In this document: positions 45,278-55,572 of the stretch, piece by piece
Numbering within the stretch: the stretch's first letter is position 1
Layout of the letters: every line of letters begins with the position of its first letter
NCBI GenBank assembly: GCA_031180405.1
Contig: JAPSLU010000002.1
Span: forward strand, 1-64,000
Direction of reading: 5' to 3'
Length of the DNA: 64,000 bases
From: Bacillus sp. (in: firmicutes)
GTDB lineage: Bacteria > Bacillota > Bacilli > Bacillales > Bacillaceae
Notes under the pieces: generated by a model
What the model was told of the DNA's origin: nothing
The model's input: the letters and a program-made list of their open reading frames with translations, nothing else
Databases searched by the model: none
Program-made: the position numbers and the translations under genes

Positions 45278-46729
45278 GTGGGCGTTCTCAATAAATTAAG
45301 ACTGATAAAAAATGAAAATAGTGGATTTGCCTTACTCTCTGTCCTAATTGTTTTACTAGTCGTTTCATTATTAGGAATAACTTTAATAGGTACAACAACT
45401 GCAAATCTAAAATTAACCTCTGTTGAACGAGATTATCAAGCAACATATTATATAGCTGAGTCTGGTTCCACTTATGTCTTAAATGAAGTTACAAAAATAA
45501 TTAATGAAACTCAAGCAATAAACGCAAATGACTTTTTCACAAAAATAAATGAAAAATTAGCTGAAATTCCTAATACTTATAGTGACTTCGAAGAATCATT
45601 TGGTCAAATACCCAAAGCACATTTGCAGATTTTCAAACTATCTTCTATTGATTCTAGTCAGCTATGTGGTAATCACGTTGATAAACAATCACAAGGATAT
45701 AAAGTAATCTCTGAAGGTGAGATTGGGAAGAGAAGTAGAATAGTAGAAAGATCTTTTTGTGTAAACTGGAATATAAATCAAAATGGAAACTTACCTTTTG
45801 TTCTACTAGAAAATAACGCTGTATTTAGTCACGATAAAATTCTACTCGGATCATCAATTACTGGAAATATCGGTACAAATTCTACTATACCCGGTTCAAT
45901 TTATGTGAATTCGGGTGGAACATTGACGGGTAGTATTTATAAGGTACAGGAAGCAAGTAGTAATATTGTAGAAAAACCTCAAAACAAGAATTTTAATAGA
46001 CCATTTATTGATCTCCCAAATGCAATGAATTATAAAGGTTTCTTAGACTTTCCAAGTTTTCCAGAGGGACTTCCAACCTTTAATAATTTAAGAATCGAAG
46101 GTGACGCGATAAATGATAAAACCATCAGCAGTAATGGTTATTATCAAAATATCACTGTTACCAGTGGACGTACATTAACAATAGATGTAGGAAATGAAAA
46201 TAGAATTATTAGAGTAGCTGATTTAGTAATTAATCAAGGAAACATAAATATTATAGGTTCTGGTACATTAACTCTCTATATTGAAAACTCTTTACTTATC
46301 ACTGGTGGTAGCAAAGTGAATGCTACCTCCTCATACAACCCAGAGATTCTTTCTATCTATCTCAAAGGTACTACTCCCCTTGATATGGGTGGAAAAAGTA
46401 AACTTGTGGGTTCCATATTTTCAGCATCTGCAGACATAAATATCAAAGGTAGTGCAGAGGTGAATGGACATATTTTAACTGGAGGAAATAATGTTGTTAT
46501 TGACGGACAGGGAAGTGCAGCTAACGGTCTTGTGTTTTCGCCTAATGCGCATGTCCAGTTAACTGGGAGTGGTTCTGTCGTTGGATCGGTTATTTCCAAT
46601 AACTTTTCTATGGGTGGTGGAAGTAAGGTAACATACAAGGAAATTGACGAATTAACTCTATCACCATTTTTTAAAGCGAAGGTTGAGGCACCTGATCTAT
46701 CAACTGGGCCAATAAAGGAAACAAATTAA
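45278..46729 (+). CDS. Large minor pilin, PilX/GspK-like with beta-helix-type C-terminal region
   Basis: A 483-residue protein with GTG start. The N terminus NENSGFALLSVLIVLLVVSLLGITL resembles PilX/GspK pseudopilins (a prepilin-like segment with Ala-Leu in place of the usual TLIE). The region after about residue 180 is rich in short Gly/Ser/Asn/Val strands (GSITGNIGTNSTIPGSIYVN, INIIGSGTLTLYI, KGSAEVNGHILTGGNNVVI), suggesting a parallel beta-helix. Two cysteines (LCGNH and SFCVN) occur before it. It could form the pilus tip and act as an adhesin; that role is inferred from size and architecture. Confidence 0.75.
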   Translation: MGVLNKLRLIKNENSGFALLSVLIVLLVVSLLGITLIGTTTANLKLTSVERDYQATYYIAESGSTYVLNEVTKIINETQAINANDFFTKINEKLAEIPNTYSDFEESFGQIPKAHLQIFKLSSIDSSQLCGNHVDKQSQGYKVISEGEIGKRSRIVERSFCVNWNINQNGNLPFVLLENNAVFSHDKILLGSSITGNIGTNSTIPGSIYVNSGGTLTGSIYKVQEASSNIVEKPQNKNFNRPFIDLPNAMNYKGFLDFPSFPEGLPTFNNLRIEGDAINDKTISSNGYYQNITVTSGRTLTIDVGNENRIIRVADLVINQGNINIIGSGTLTLYIENSLLITGGSKVNATSSYNPEILSIYLKGTTPLDMGGKSKLVGSIFSASADINIKGSAEVNGHILTGGNNVVIDGQGSAANGLVFSPNAHVQLTGSGSVVGSVISNNFSMGGGSKVTYKEIDELTLSPFFKAKVEAPDLSTGPIKETN

Positions 46730-46756
46730 ACAAGAGCTTGGAACCCTAGCTCTTGT
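46730..46756 (+). terminator. Terminator of the minor pilin operon
   Basis: The stem ACAAGAGCT / AGCTCTTGT with a 9-base loop is followed by TTTTTATTT on the plus strand, directly after the stop codon. Confidence 0.85.
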
Positions 46757-46790
46757 TTTTATTTATCGACAATTATTTCACCGGAAATAA

Positions 46791-48089
46791 TTATTTCATG
46801 AGGTAATTCCTTATTTCTGAAATAAAATATAACGAACCCGTAACTATTAGTACATCATCATTATTCCTATAAGATACCAACAACTCTTTCAATATATTCC
46901 GCCATGATTCCGAATAGGTCTTCTCTTCTAATTCACATACAGAAAAAAGCTCTTCAGCTCTAGCAGCCCTAGGAAAGTCAAACGATGTAAAATGCATAGT
47001 GGTCGCAACAGAAGTGAGCCGTTTGATCATTTTTTCGTAATTTTTATCACTTAATGCACTAAATAGAAAATGAACACGTTTATGTGAATAATGTCTATTA
47101 ATTGTATCAATTAAACTTTCAATACCCTCATCATTGTGAGCACCATCAATAATAACAAGCGGGTTGTGATTAACTATTTCAAAACGGCCTTTCCAAATTG
47201 ATTTTTTTATTCCATTATATAATTGTTCATCAGATAGGCTAATTATCTTATGTAACCTTAGATAGTCTAAAGCTGCAATGGCCAGTGCTGCATTATTTAT
47301 TTGATGTTTTCCTTTCATCACAATTTTAATATCTTGGTACAAATGGTGAGGGGTTTGTACCGAAAATTTTTCACCTTGCTCCCACGCGGATTGATCAATC
47401 ACCTTTATATCAAATCCAAGCGAATAAAAGGGCGCTTCTTTTTCTAATGCTGTTTGAGACAACACTTGAAGTGCGTCCTCTTTTTCTGCTGCTGTGAAAA
47501 TCGCTCTTCCCCTTTTAATAATCCCCGCTTTTTCACTCGCAATCTTAGCAATTGAATCACCAAGAATATTCATGTGATCATAGCCAATGTTTGTGATAAC
47601 GGATAAAATCGGATCAATGATGTTGGTAGAATCTAAACGTCCACCAAGCCCTGTTTCTAGTAAAAGAATATCAGGCTTGTTGATCTTCCCGAAGTACATA
47701 AACATCATGGTTGTGATTATTTCAAATTCAGTTGGTCCACCAAGCTCTGTTTCTTCAATTTTATCAACATATGGCTTTATTTCATTAACAAGTAATAACA
47801 TGTCGTCGTCTGAAATTGGCTGTCCATTCATACTTATTCGCTCATTAAACGTTTCTATGTATGGAGAGGTAAAGGTCCCTACCTTATAGTTTGCTTCCAA
47901 CAGCATATGGAGCATATATGAAATGGTTGATCCTTTCCCATTGGTTCCTGCTACATGAATTGTCGGGATATTTTTTTCAGGATGGCCTAATTCCTCTAAA
48001 AGCCATTCCATTCTCTTTAATCCAGGCTTTACCCCAAATTTTAATCGACTATGGATCCAATCTATCGCCTCATCATATTGAATAAACAA
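46791..48089 (-). CDS. folC: Bifunctional folylpolyglutamate/dihydrofolate synthase
   Basis: A 432-residue Mur-ligase family enzyme. Its P loop is VAGTNGKGSTISYML, followed by TSPYIETFNERI, the TEFEIITTMMFMYF segment, LETGLGGRLDSTN, ITNIGYDHMNILG and IIDGAHNDEG. It adds glutamates to folates. The start is TTG (MFIQYDEAIDWI) with AAAAGGAGG. It follows valS after a terminator and converges on the minor pilin operon. Confidence 0.96.
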   Translation of the reverse strand: MFIQYDEAIDWIHSRLKFGVKPGLKRMEWLLEELGHPEKNIPTIHVAGTNGKGSTISYMLHMLLEANYKVGTFTSPYIETFNERISMNGQPISDDDMLLLVNEIKPYVDKIEETELGGPTEFEIITTMMFMYFGKINKPDILLLETGLGGRLDSTNIIDPILSVITNIGYDHMNILGDSIAKIASEKAGIIKRGRAIFTAAEKEDALQVLSQTALEKEAPFYSLGFDIKVIDQSAWEQGEKFSVQTPHHLYQDIKIVMKGKHQINNAALAIAALDYLRLHKIISLSDEQLYNGIKKSIWKGRFEIVNHNPLVIIDGAHNDEGIESLIDTINRHYSHKRVHFLFSALSDKNYEKMIKRLTSVATTMHFTSFDFPRAARAEELFSVCELEEKTYSESWRNILKELLVSYRNNDDVLIVTGSLYFISEIRNYLMK

Positions 48090-48119
48090 TCGTGTTTACC
48101 TCCTTTTAACCATGTAAAA

Positions 48120-48152
48120 ACTCGGGGGAACTATACTTAGCACCACCCGAGT
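48120..48152 (-). terminator. Terminator between valS and folC
   Basis: On the minus strand ACTCGGG / CCCGAGT encloses a 19-base loop with extra GG/CC pairing and is followed by TTTTTACATGG. Confidence 0.75.
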
Positions 48153-48159
48153 CAAATTA

Positions 48160-50808
48160 CTATCCTCTTAGCTCTTGAATTCTCGCTTGAACGATCTCTC
48201 GTTTTTCAAGATAATCTTTTTCTTTTGCTTTCTCTTCTTCAATAACCTTTTCAGGAGCTTTCTTTAGGAATCCTTCGTTTCCAAGTTTCTTCTGAACACG
48301 TTCCACTTCTTTATCAAGTTTCTCACGTTCTTTTTCTAACCGTTTAATTTCTTCTTCTATGTTGATTAATCCTTCGATCGGCAGAATGATTTCAGCACCT
48401 GTTACAACGGCAGTCATGGATTTTTCGTTAGACATTAGGTCAGTAACTACTTTAAATGTACTCGTGTTACAAAATTTCTCGATATATGCACGGTTACGTT
48501 CAAGTTGATTTAACACATCTTGATCTTTCGCTTTGATTTGCATTGGAATTTGCTTGCTCATCGGCGTGTTTACCTCAGAACGGATATTTCGAACTGCCCG
48601 GATCACTTCAACTAAAAGTTTCATTTCTGTTGCCGCTTCACGATCTGTTAATTGTTCATTTACGGTTGGCCATGCTGCAACTGTAATTGATTCACCTTCG
48701 TGTGGTAGGGATTGCCAAATTTCTTCAGTTATAAACGGCATAAATGGGTGTAATAATCTCATTGTGTTATCTAGTACATAGGCAAGGATTGAACGTGTTG
48801 TTTTCTTTGCAGCTTCGTCTTCACCGTATAATGGAAGCTTTGCCATTTCAATGTACCAATCACAAAAATCATCCCAAATGAAGTTATAAAGAAGACGTCC
48901 TACTTCCCCAAATTCATATTTATCAGCTAATTTTGTTACATTTTCAATCGTTTCATTTAAACGAGTTAGAATCCATTTATCTGCAACAGATTTTTCACCA
49001 GTTATATCTATTTCTTCAAATGATAAGCCATCCATATTCATTAAGGCAAAACGTGATGCATTCCATATTTTGTTTGCAAAGTTCCAAGTAGCTTCGACTT
49101 TTTCATAGCTGAAACGTAAATCTTGACCAGGTGAGCTACCAGTTGAAAGGAAGAATCGTAATGAATCCGCCCCATACTGATCGATGACTTCCATCGGATC
49201 AACGCCATTACCCAATGATTTACTCATTTTACGCCCTTGCTCATCACGTACAAGTCCATGAATTAAGACATCTTTAAATGGACGTTTACCTGTGAATTCA
49301 AGGCCTTGGAAGATCATTCGAGACACCCAGAAGAAGATAATATCATAGCCTGTAACAAGAACATCCGTCGGATAGTAACGTTTAAAGTCAGCTGATTCTG
49401 TATCAGGCCAACCCATTGTGGAAAATGGCCATAATGCAGAACTAAACCAAGTATCAAGCACATCATTGTCTTGATTCCAGTTTTCAATATCAGTTGGTGG
49501 CTCTTGATTTACATAAACCTCTCCTGTTTCTTTATGATACCAAGCAGGAATTCGGTGTCCCCACCAAAGCTGACGGGAAATACACCAATCACGGATATTT
49601 TCCATCCAACGTAAATAGGTTTTCTCAAAACGATCTGGTACAAAATTCACTTTTTCATCAGCTTCTTGAAGCTTAATTGCTTCATCAGCAAGTGGTTGCA
49701 TTTTGACAAACCATTGCGTTGAAAGATAGGGTTCAACTACTGCACCACTTCTTTCACTATGACCAACAGAGTGCATATGTTCTTCAATTTTAAATAGTAC
49801 GCCCTGTTCTTGGAGATCCTTAACGATTTTCTTTCTACACTCAAAACGATCTAAACCGTTATAGCTACCAGCTTTTTCATTCATTGTTCCATCTTCATTC
49901 ATGACAAGGATGCGCTCAAGATTATGGCGATTTCCTAGTTCAAAGTCATTTGGATCATGTGCTGGTGTAATTTTAACAGCTCCTGAGCCAAATTCCATAT
50001 CAACATAATCATCCCCAACAATTGGAATCTCACGACCTACAATCGGTAAAATGACTTTTTTCCCAATTAGATGCTTGTAACGTTCATCTTCAGGATGCAC
50101 TGCTACAGCCGTATCTCCTAGCATTGTTTCTGGGCGAGTTGTCGCTACTTCAATCGAACCAGAACCATCAGCAAGTGGGTAACTCATATGATAAAAAGCA
50201 CCTTGTACATCTTTGTATATAACTTCAATATCCGATAGTGCTGTTTTTGTTTGTGGATCCCAGTTAATAATATATTCTCCACGATAGATAAAACCTTTAT
50301 TATACAGGGTTACAAACACTTCACGAACAGCTTTTGATAAACCTTCATCAAGGGTAAATCTTTCGCGTGTATAATCTAAGCCCAGACCTACCTTTGCCCA
50401 TTGCTCTCGGATATGGCCTGCGTACTCTTCTTTCCACTTCCAGGTTTCTTCCACAAATTTTTCGCGACCTAAGTCATAGCGAGATTTGCCTTCTTCACGA
50501 AGTTTCGCCTCAACTTTAGCTTGAGTAGCAATACCAGCATGGTCCATTCCTGGGAGCCATAAGACATCAAAGCCTTGCATTCTCTTCATGCGCGTAACAA
50601 TGTCTTGTAATGTAGTATCCCATGCGTGACCTAAGTGTAGCTTCCCTGTGACGTTTGGAGGTGGAATAACGATTGTATAAGGTTGTTTCTGCTCATCCCC
50701 TGTTGCCTCAAAGTATTTTCCTTCTAACCAAAATGAATAACGATTTTTTTCGATTGCATTTGGATCATATTTTGTTGGTAATGATAATTGTTGTTCATTG
50801 TTTTCCAT
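48160..50808 (-). CDS. valS: Valyl-tRNA synthetase
   Basis: About 882 residues from [20 protein letters not shown], with AAGGAGC upstream; the ORF track adds 27 codons read from the T-box terminator region. Class I synthetase motifs are [15 protein letters not shown] (HIGH motif) and [10 protein letters not shown] (KMSKS motif). The editing domain lies between ([17 protein letters not shown]). A C-terminal coiled coil ([20 protein letters not shown]) is typical of ValRS. Expression is controlled by the T-box upstream. Confidence 0.98.
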   Translation of the reverse strand: MENNEQQLSLPTKYDPNAIEKNRYSFWLEGKYFEATGDEQKQPYTIVIPPPNVTGKLHLGHAWDTTLQDIVTRMKRMQGFDVLWLPGMDHAGIATQAKVEAKLREEGKSRYDLGREKFVEETWKWKEEYAGHIREQWAKVGLGLDYTRERFTLDEGLSKAVREVFVTLYNKGFIYRGEYIINWDPQTKTALSDIEVIYKDVQGAFYHMSYPLADGSGSIEVATTRPETMLGDTAVAVHPEDERYKHLIGKKVILPIVGREIPIVGDDYVDMEFGSGAVKITPAHDPNDFELGNRHNLERILVMNEDGTMNEKAGSYNGLDRFECRKKIVKDLQEQGVLFKIEEHMHSVGHSERSGAVVEPYLSTQWFVKMQPLADEAIKLQEADEKVNFVPDRFEKTYLRWMENIRDWCISRQLWWGHRIPAWYHKETGEVYVNQEPPTDIENWNQDNDVLDTWFSSALWPFSTMGWPDTESADFKRYYPTDVLVTGYDIIFFWVSRMIFQGLEFTGKRPFKDVLIHGLVRDEQGRKMSKSLGNGVDPMEVIDQYGADSLRFFLSTGSSPGQDLRFSYEKVEATWNFANKIWNASRFALMNMDGLSFEEIDITGEKSVADKWILTRLNETIENVTKLADKYEFGEVGRLLYNFIWDDFCDWYIEMAKLPLYGEDEAAKKTTRSILAYVLDNTMRLLHPFMPFITEEIWQSLPHEGESITVAAWPTVNEQLTDREAATEMKLLVEVIRAVRNIRSEVNTPMSKQIPMQIKAKDQDVLNQLERNRAYIEKFCNTSTFKVVTDLMSNEKSMTAVVTGAEIILPIEGLINIEEEIKRLEKEREKLDKEVERVQKKLGNEGFLKKAPEKVIEEEKAKEKDYLEKREIVQARIQELRG

Positions 50809-50868
50809 TTTATTTGCTCCTTCACAGCTATTGTTATACCAATTTCCTTGGATATCCTGATAGTAAAA

Positions 50869-51110
50869 AAAAAAACTCCCTTCATCCATAAAAGGACGAA
50901 AGGAGAAAATTTCGCGGTACCACCTTTTTTTATAGACTTAATAAGATCGCTTGCAACGTCAGCAAGGACCAAGCCTATACACTTAATATGATAACGGTTT
51001 TCACCGACCTCTTCTACTATTCTTCAAGGAAGTAACTCCTGGGCGACCTTCCAATGCCTCTACTTAAGAAATCTCCCAGCAAATGATCTCTCTCTCTGTA
51101 AAGTGACGAC
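50869..51110 (-). promoter_or_regulatory. Valine T-box leader of valS
   Basis: On the minus strand the conserved T-box AGGTGGTACCGCG (50911-50925) precedes a terminator stem (CTCCTTTCGTCC with GGATGAAGGGAG, then a T-run, about 50869-50902). Upstream lies a stem I region; a GTC (valine codon) occurs at 51006-51008 in AGAGGTCGGTG and is the likely specifier. Uncharged tRNA-Val would stabilise the antiterminator and allow valS expression. Confidence 0.9.
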
Positions 51111-51167
51111 AATGTACTCTTCCCATTCTACGTTTACATATATGTAGTTTTAATTAACATCTATTAT

Positions 51168-51197
51168 ATATTACTAAACATTTCTTTTTTTCGTCAA
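51168..51197 (-). promoter_or_regulatory. Candidate sigma-A promoter of valS
   Basis: On the minus strand TTGACG and TAATAT are 18 bases apart, about 60 bases before the start of T-box stem I. A TATAAT overlapping the -10 is spaced less well. Confidence 0.55.
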
Positions 51198-51351
51198 TAT
51201 TTTCACCATTTTTCTTAACTTTCATACAGGCACCTAATAAGGTTTTTTACATATTTTACATTAGTGGACGCTTTGAACGAATATCATTCCTTGTTAGAAG
51301 TTATTTTCTGAACTTTTTCTAAAGAGGGCTTGAATAAGGAGGTTTTATCAT

Positions 51352-51543
51352 ATGAAAAGGCGTTATAATCCATATTCACTACCACCTTGGGTCAGACAAA
51401 TTCGAGAGATCGGTATACAAATAATTATTCCACTTACGATCTTTCAAGGTATACGAACAGTATTTTTTCCTACATCCTTTGATGTTCTTCTTCTAGGAAT
51501 TTTAATTGGCTTAGCCATAGGATTACGTTATGACTGGATATAA
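51352..51543 (+). CDS. Small hypothetical membrane protein
   Basis: A 63-residue ORF (start MKRRYNPYSLPPWVRQIREI) with a basic N terminus, a conserved-looking amphipathic region and one or two hydrophobic segments (about residues 22-40 and 44-60). It has a near-perfect AAGGAGG 9 bases before ATG, and codon use is normal, which supports a real gene. I do not recognise the family. It is divergent from valS and convergent with ysxE. Confidence 0.65.
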   Translation: MKRRYNPYSLPPWVRQIREIGIQIIIPLTIFQGIRTVFFPTSFDVLLLGILIGLAIGLRYDWI

Positions 51544-51570
51544 ATTGTAATAAATGATCTACTAAAAAGC

Positions 51571-51605
51571 GAGGGAGGAGGGCGATGATTCAATTCCTCT
51601 CCCTC
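51571..51605. terminator. Terminator between the small ORF and ysxE
   Basis: GAGGGAGGA pairs with TCCTCTCCCTC, with one bulge, between two convergent genes. The T-tail on the plus strand is moderate (TATCTTTTA). Confidence 0.5.
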
Positions 51606-51615
51606 TATCTTTTAC

Positions 51616-52656
51616 CTATGTTTGTGATTGAGATTGTGCTTCTGATTCCATTTTCTTTTTGTCCTCGATCTCAGATACTTTCATCACAAAGTATTCAATG
51701 TTTTTGAATTGCCAGTAGGATTTAACCAATTGTTTGTTTCGATCAAGTTCTGAACGATTTTTATCTTTCTTCACATAGCTTTTAATTATGTTGCAAATTC
51801 GTTCAGGATAGGCTAAATAACTTAAAAACAAAGTCATTTCCTCAAGTGTATAAGGATAATCCTTTTGGTAAGAATAAAACCAATTTAGGCAATCATCACT
51901 TTGAATAGGGTAAGTCTTTGCAGTTCGATTCATGAACAATAAAAAATCATCTATGGGTGAAGCATAAACTGAGTTTTCAAAGTTGGTTAAATAACCTGTT
52001 CCTTCATCATCATATAAAAAGTGGCGTGCTGATATCTTCCCATGAATTAACACAACTCTTGAAGACTTTTTCCCTCTCATCAGTTCAGACCATTCTTCAA
52101 GCTTTTTCCTAGAGTAATTAATCGCACGGGTCACCTCAATATAATAGGTCACAGCTTGTAACTCAAATGGGGACAAGTAGATTTTTTGCTCACACTGATC
52201 AACAAATGCCTCATACATAGCTTTCTCTTCATCCAAACGTTTAAGCATCTTTTCGTAGTGATCAGTTACTTCCTGACCTTTTAGCTCCACTGTTGTTTCC
52301 GTCTTCTTGTGAAGGCTTGCTACCTCTTTAAATAAATATTGATGTCTAGCATCTCGTTCCTCTTCCATTTCATTTGTAAGCCATGGCATTAAATAATAAT
52401 AATCTCCATTAAATTGTGAAAAAAGTTGCTGTTTTTTGTTGCTGACAAGTGGAACATAATGTGAGTATTTTTTTTCATTTAACATTCTTAAAGTGTCAAA
52501 AAAATAGGGATTAAAACCTTTGTTCAACTTTTTTAATACAAAGGAACCTGTATCGGTATAAACCTTTAACGCCTTTTTACTCAGTTCTTCAGTATATTCT
52601 GGATAAAGATTATAATCACGTAACAACAGCTGAAGTTCACTTACTTGCATTTGCAC
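51616..52656 (-). CDS. ysxE: Spore coat-associated kinase-like protein YsxE
   Basis: About 346 residues with a CotS/aminoglycoside-phosphotransferase-like fold: N-lobe strand FVLKKLNKGFNPYFFDTLRML, a hinge (YYLMPWLTNEM), and the catalytic-loop-like region VVLIHGKISARHFLYDDEGTGYLTNFENSVYASPIDD. There the usual HGD and DxD motifs are altered (HGK, NFEN), so it may be inactive. In B. subtilis ysxE is cotranscribed with spoVID and its product is a coat protein. The GTG at 52656 with GAGGTG at good spacing is the likeliest start, just inside the ORF-track start (52668). Confidence 0.85.
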   Translation of the reverse strand: MQMQVSELQLLLRDYNLYPEYTEELSKKALKVYTDTGSFVLKKLNKGFNPYFFDTLRMLNEKKYSHYVPLVSNKKQQLFSQFNGDYYYLMPWLTNEMEEERDARHQYLFKEVASLHKKTETTVELKGQEVTDHYEKMLKRLDEEKAMYEAFVDQCEQKIYLSPFELQAVTYYIEVTRAINYSRKKLEEWSELMRGKKSSRVVLIHGKISARHFLYDDEGTGYLTNFENSVYASPIDDFLLFMNRTAKTYPIQSDDCLNWFYSYQKDYPYTLEEMTLFLSYLAYPERICNIIKSYVKKDKNRSELDRNKQLVKSYWQFKNIEYFVMKVSEIEDKKKMESEAQSQSQT

Positions 52657-52756
52657 AGCTAACATCACCTCAAATCCTTATCTGGTGAATTTAAAAAAAC
52701 AGCTGAGGATTTATAGCCCCCATGCTGTTTTTAAAACACCATACTCACTGTCTGGT

Positions 52757-53911
52757 TTACTTACTCGCCGAATATGCAGGTATATAGAGAATTTGACCTT
52801 CATAGACATCTTGATCTGCATGAAACTCATTTACTCTAAGAATTTGCTGAATTGGAATTTCATATCTTTCACTGATTGAATTAAGTGTTTCACCTTGTTG
52901 AACGATACATATCTTTAGACGGGTGAAGTCTTCCTCATCATCTCTTGCAAATAAACTCGTTAAGTAATGCGAATCTTTTGGATTATGTTCATCTCTATCC
53001 ACTGATTCTTCCACTTCTTCACTAATGTCTAACTGTTCAACATCCGATTTAGAAAAGAATGAGTACTGAACTTCTTTTGGTTCAGGGCTTGGTTCTTCTT
53101 TTCTCACTTCAACAATAAACGGATCGTAGAGATCTTCTTGTTCTTCTTGTTCTTCTTGTTCTTCTTGTATCGACTCATTAGATGTGTCCTGATCGACCTG
53201 TTTCTCTACAAGTGAAGGTTCTTCAGAAGATGGGATTTCAGCCATTTCTTCCTCTTCACGACTTTCCACATCATCTGATTTTTGCTCAGATGAAGACAAT
53301 GGTGATAATTTGTCCATGTCTAAATCAACCGATTCTTCATTTACTTCATAGAATGAAGAAAAAGGAGATACCGGAGTTCTCTCTACATAAGGTGATGGCT
53401 CTTCAACCAGATCCTCTTGTTCTTCTCGGTATAATGCCTCAACAACCTCTTCTCTAGGTGTTTCAATTTCTTCATTTTGCACTGACTCACCATTTGAAAT
53501 ACCACTAATTGATAGGTCTGCGATTAATCTTAGACATTTTAGCTCTGGAAGCTCGTAATCAAAAGACTCGATGGATACGTAGACCTCATCTAATTGTTGA
53601 ATTCGATTTTTAGGAATTGTAATATCAACCGGAAAACGATGGTTTAATATGCTCACACCATCTTCGCGTGTTTCAACCTCATTTACATACCGTACGTTCG
53701 CATATTCGAAGGATTCCCTTGCATTACTCTCATGATCTATTTTGTATTCTCCAGTTAGCTGTAATGCACCGCGAATTGAAATATACTGATCATGTTCATG
53801 AATTGAAATATCAGGATCTAATGAGATAGATAAAAGTTCAGATACTTCCTGTCCTTTTTGAAACCAAACAGATTCTTCTACAGAAAAACGTAGTTGCTGT
53901 TCCTGTGACAA
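52757..53911 (-). CDS. spoVID: Spore coat morphogenetic protein SpoVID
   Basis: About 384 residues from a TTG (LSQEQQLRFSVEESVWFQKGQ) preceded by AAAGGAGG; the ORF track adds 32 unlikely codons. The N-terminal beta-rich domain needed for coat encasement (about residues 1-165) is followed by a long Glu/Ser/Pro-rich middle with an EEQEEQEEQ repeat and a C-terminal LysM domain (CIVQQGETLNSISERYEIP). SpoVID binds SafA and drives coat encasement of the forespore. It lies between hemL and ysxE, as in B. subtilis. Confidence 0.92.
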   Translation of the reverse strand: MSQEQQLRFSVEESVWFQKGQEVSELLSISLDPDISIHEHDQYISIRGALQLTGEYKIDHESNARESFEYANVRYVNEVETREDGVSILNHRFPVDITIPKNRIQQLDEVYVSIESFDYELPELKCLRLIADLSISGISNGESVQNEEIETPREEVVEALYREEQEDLVEEPSPYVERTPVSPFSSFYEVNEESVDLDMDKLSPLSSSEQKSDDVESREEEEMAEIPSSEEPSLVEKQVDQDTSNESIQEEQEEQEEQEDLYDPFIVEVRKEEPSPEPKEVQYSFFSKSDVEQLDISEEVEESVDRDEHNPKDSHYLTSLFARDDEEDFTRLKICIVQQGETLNSISERYEIPIQQILRVNEFHADQDVYEGQILYIPAYSASK

Positions 53912-54032
53912 AATATTTCCTCCTTTCAAATAGCCTAGTAAAATAACTATGACATTACAGATGTATGTCTGAAAGGAGGAAAATATGATTAAATTTTGTA
54001 TATTCACTTAATTTCACTGGTTGAATACAAAA

Positions 54033-54061
54033 AAGATTCACCACAAATCGTGATGAATCTT
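54033..54061 (-). terminator. Terminator after hemL
   Basis: The stem AAGATTCACCAC / GTGATGAATCTT has one C/A mismatch; on the minus strand TTTTTTGTATTC follows. It marks the end of the heme operon. Confidence 0.8.
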
Positions 54062-54068
54062 ACCCCAT

Positions 54069-55355
54069 TTATTTTAATAGTGAAAATGCCTTTCTAGCTG
54101 CTTTAATTGTAAGATCTAGATCCTCATCTGAATGCGCTGTAGACAGGAACAATCCTTCAAATTGCGAAGGAGGAAGGAAAACTCCTTCATTTGCCATTGT
54201 TCGATAATAGCTAGCAAAAAACTCAAGATTTGATGATTTTGCCTTTTCATAGTTTGTCACTTCTTCATTTGTAAAGAAGAAGCCAATCATTGAACCAGCA
54301 CGATTGATTGTATGAGGAATTTCGTATTCCTTCGCAGCACCAGATAACCCTTCCTCAAGACGATCTGCTTTACGTTGGAATTCCTTATACGATTCTCTTG
54401 TTAGTTGCTTTAAAGTTTCTAACCCCGCTGTCATCGCTAACGGATTTCCTGATAAAGTTCCTGCTTGATAAATTGGACCACTTGGTGCAATTTGCTGCAT
54501 AATTTCTGCTTTTCCACCATATGCACCAACAGGTAGCCCTCCTCCAATGACTTTTCCTAAGCATGTTAAATCAGGTATAACTCCATAGAAATCTTGAGCA
54601 CAACCATAATCAACACGGAAGCCTGTCATCACTTCATCAAAAATTAATACTGAACCATATTGTTCTGTTATAGCGCGCAATCCTTCAAGAAATCCAGGCT
54701 GTGGAGGGACAACACCCATATTACCAGCTACTGGTTCAACAATGACACCTGCAATATCTTCTCCAAATTGTTCGAATGCAAATTGTATACTCTCAAGATC
54801 ATTATAAGGGACAGTAATTGTATTTTTTGCGATGCCTTCTGGGACCCCTGGACTATCAGGTAAACCAAGTGTCGCCACCCCAGATCCTGCCTTGATTAAT
54901 AAAGAATCACCATGACCATGATAACATCCTTCAAATTTTAGAATCTTATTTCTACCAGTATATCCTCTTGCTAAACGCAGGGCACTCATCGTAGCCTCAG
55001 TTCCCGAGCTTACCATTCTAACAACTTCGATTGAAGGGACACGATCAATCACAAGCTTTGCTAATTCATTCTCTATTAACGTAGGCGCTCCGAAGCTTGT
55101 GCCTGATTCCACAACTTTTTTTATGGCTTCTACAACCGTGTCGTTTGAATGACCATGAATTAGAGGTCCCCATGATAAAACATAATCAATATACTCATTT
55201 CCATCTATATCATATATTTTAGAGCCTTTACCACGTTCCATAAAAATAGGATTCATGCCAACTGATTTAAATGCTCTAACAGGACTATTTACGCCCCCAG
55301 GCATTAAGTTTTGAGCCACTTTAAATGCTGATTCACTTTTTTGATAATTATTCAT
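54069..55355 (-). CDS. hemL: Glutamate-1-semialdehyde 2,1-aminomutase
   Basis: A 428-residue PLP enzyme that isomerises glutamate-1-semialdehyde to 5-aminolevulinate. It has [16 protein letters not shown] at the N terminus, [25 protein letters not shown], and the PLP lysine in [17 protein letters not shown]. It is the last gene of hemAXCDBL. A structured repeat separates it from hemB. Confidence 0.97.
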   Translation of the reverse strand: MNNYQKSESAFKVAQNLMPGGVNSPVRAFKSVGMNPIFMERGKGSKIYDIDGNEYIDYVLSWGPLIHGHSNDTVVEAIKKVVESGTSFGAPTLIENELAKLVIDRVPSIEVVRMVSSGTEATMSALRLARGYTGRNKILKFEGCYHGHGDSLLIKAGSGVATLGLPDSPGVPEGIAKNTITVPYNDLESIQFAFEQFGEDIAGVIVEPVAGNMGVVPPQPGFLEGLRAITEQYGSVLIFDEVMTGFRVDYGCAQDFYGVIPDLTCLGKVIGGGLPVGAYGGKAEIMQQIAPSGPIYQAGTLSGNPLAMTAGLETLKQLTRESYKEFQRKADRLEEGLSGAAKEYEIPHTINRAGSMIGFFFTNEEVTNYEKAKSSNLEFFASYYRTMANEGVFLPPSQFEGLFLSTAHSDEDLDLTIKAARKAFSLLK

Positions 55356-55376
55356 TGAACCGTTCCCCTTTCAAAA

Positions 55377-55521
55377 GAAAAGCGTAAGCACCTTGGTCAG
55401 CCTCGGACAAATAAGACGAAAATGAATGTGTTATGTCTTCAATTCATTTGTGGCTTATGACCTCGAGGGGCCAGGCATCTTACTTTTTTTACAATAAGCA
55501 AGACTGCTAGAGCTAGACACC
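55377..55521 (-). repeat. Structured intergenic repeat, copy D (hemB-hemL)
   Basis: On the plus strand it runs from GAAAAGCGTAAGCACCTTGG to GAGCTAGACACC. It has an AAATGAAT / ATTCATTT hairpin with an ATAAG / CTTAT outer pairing, and GCCTCGGAC opposite CTCGAGGGGC. It fills most of the 217-bp gap and stops about 10 bases before the hemL ribosome binding site. Confidence 0.8.
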
Positions 55522-55572
55522 CACTCTAAGTACAAAATTTATGCTTTCTTACTTTACGTAAAAAGATGCAGT

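Noticed and set aside
50724-50972. 82-residue minus-strand ORF across the valS start
   Set aside because: It runs through the T-box terminator in another frame than valS and has no ribosome binding site.
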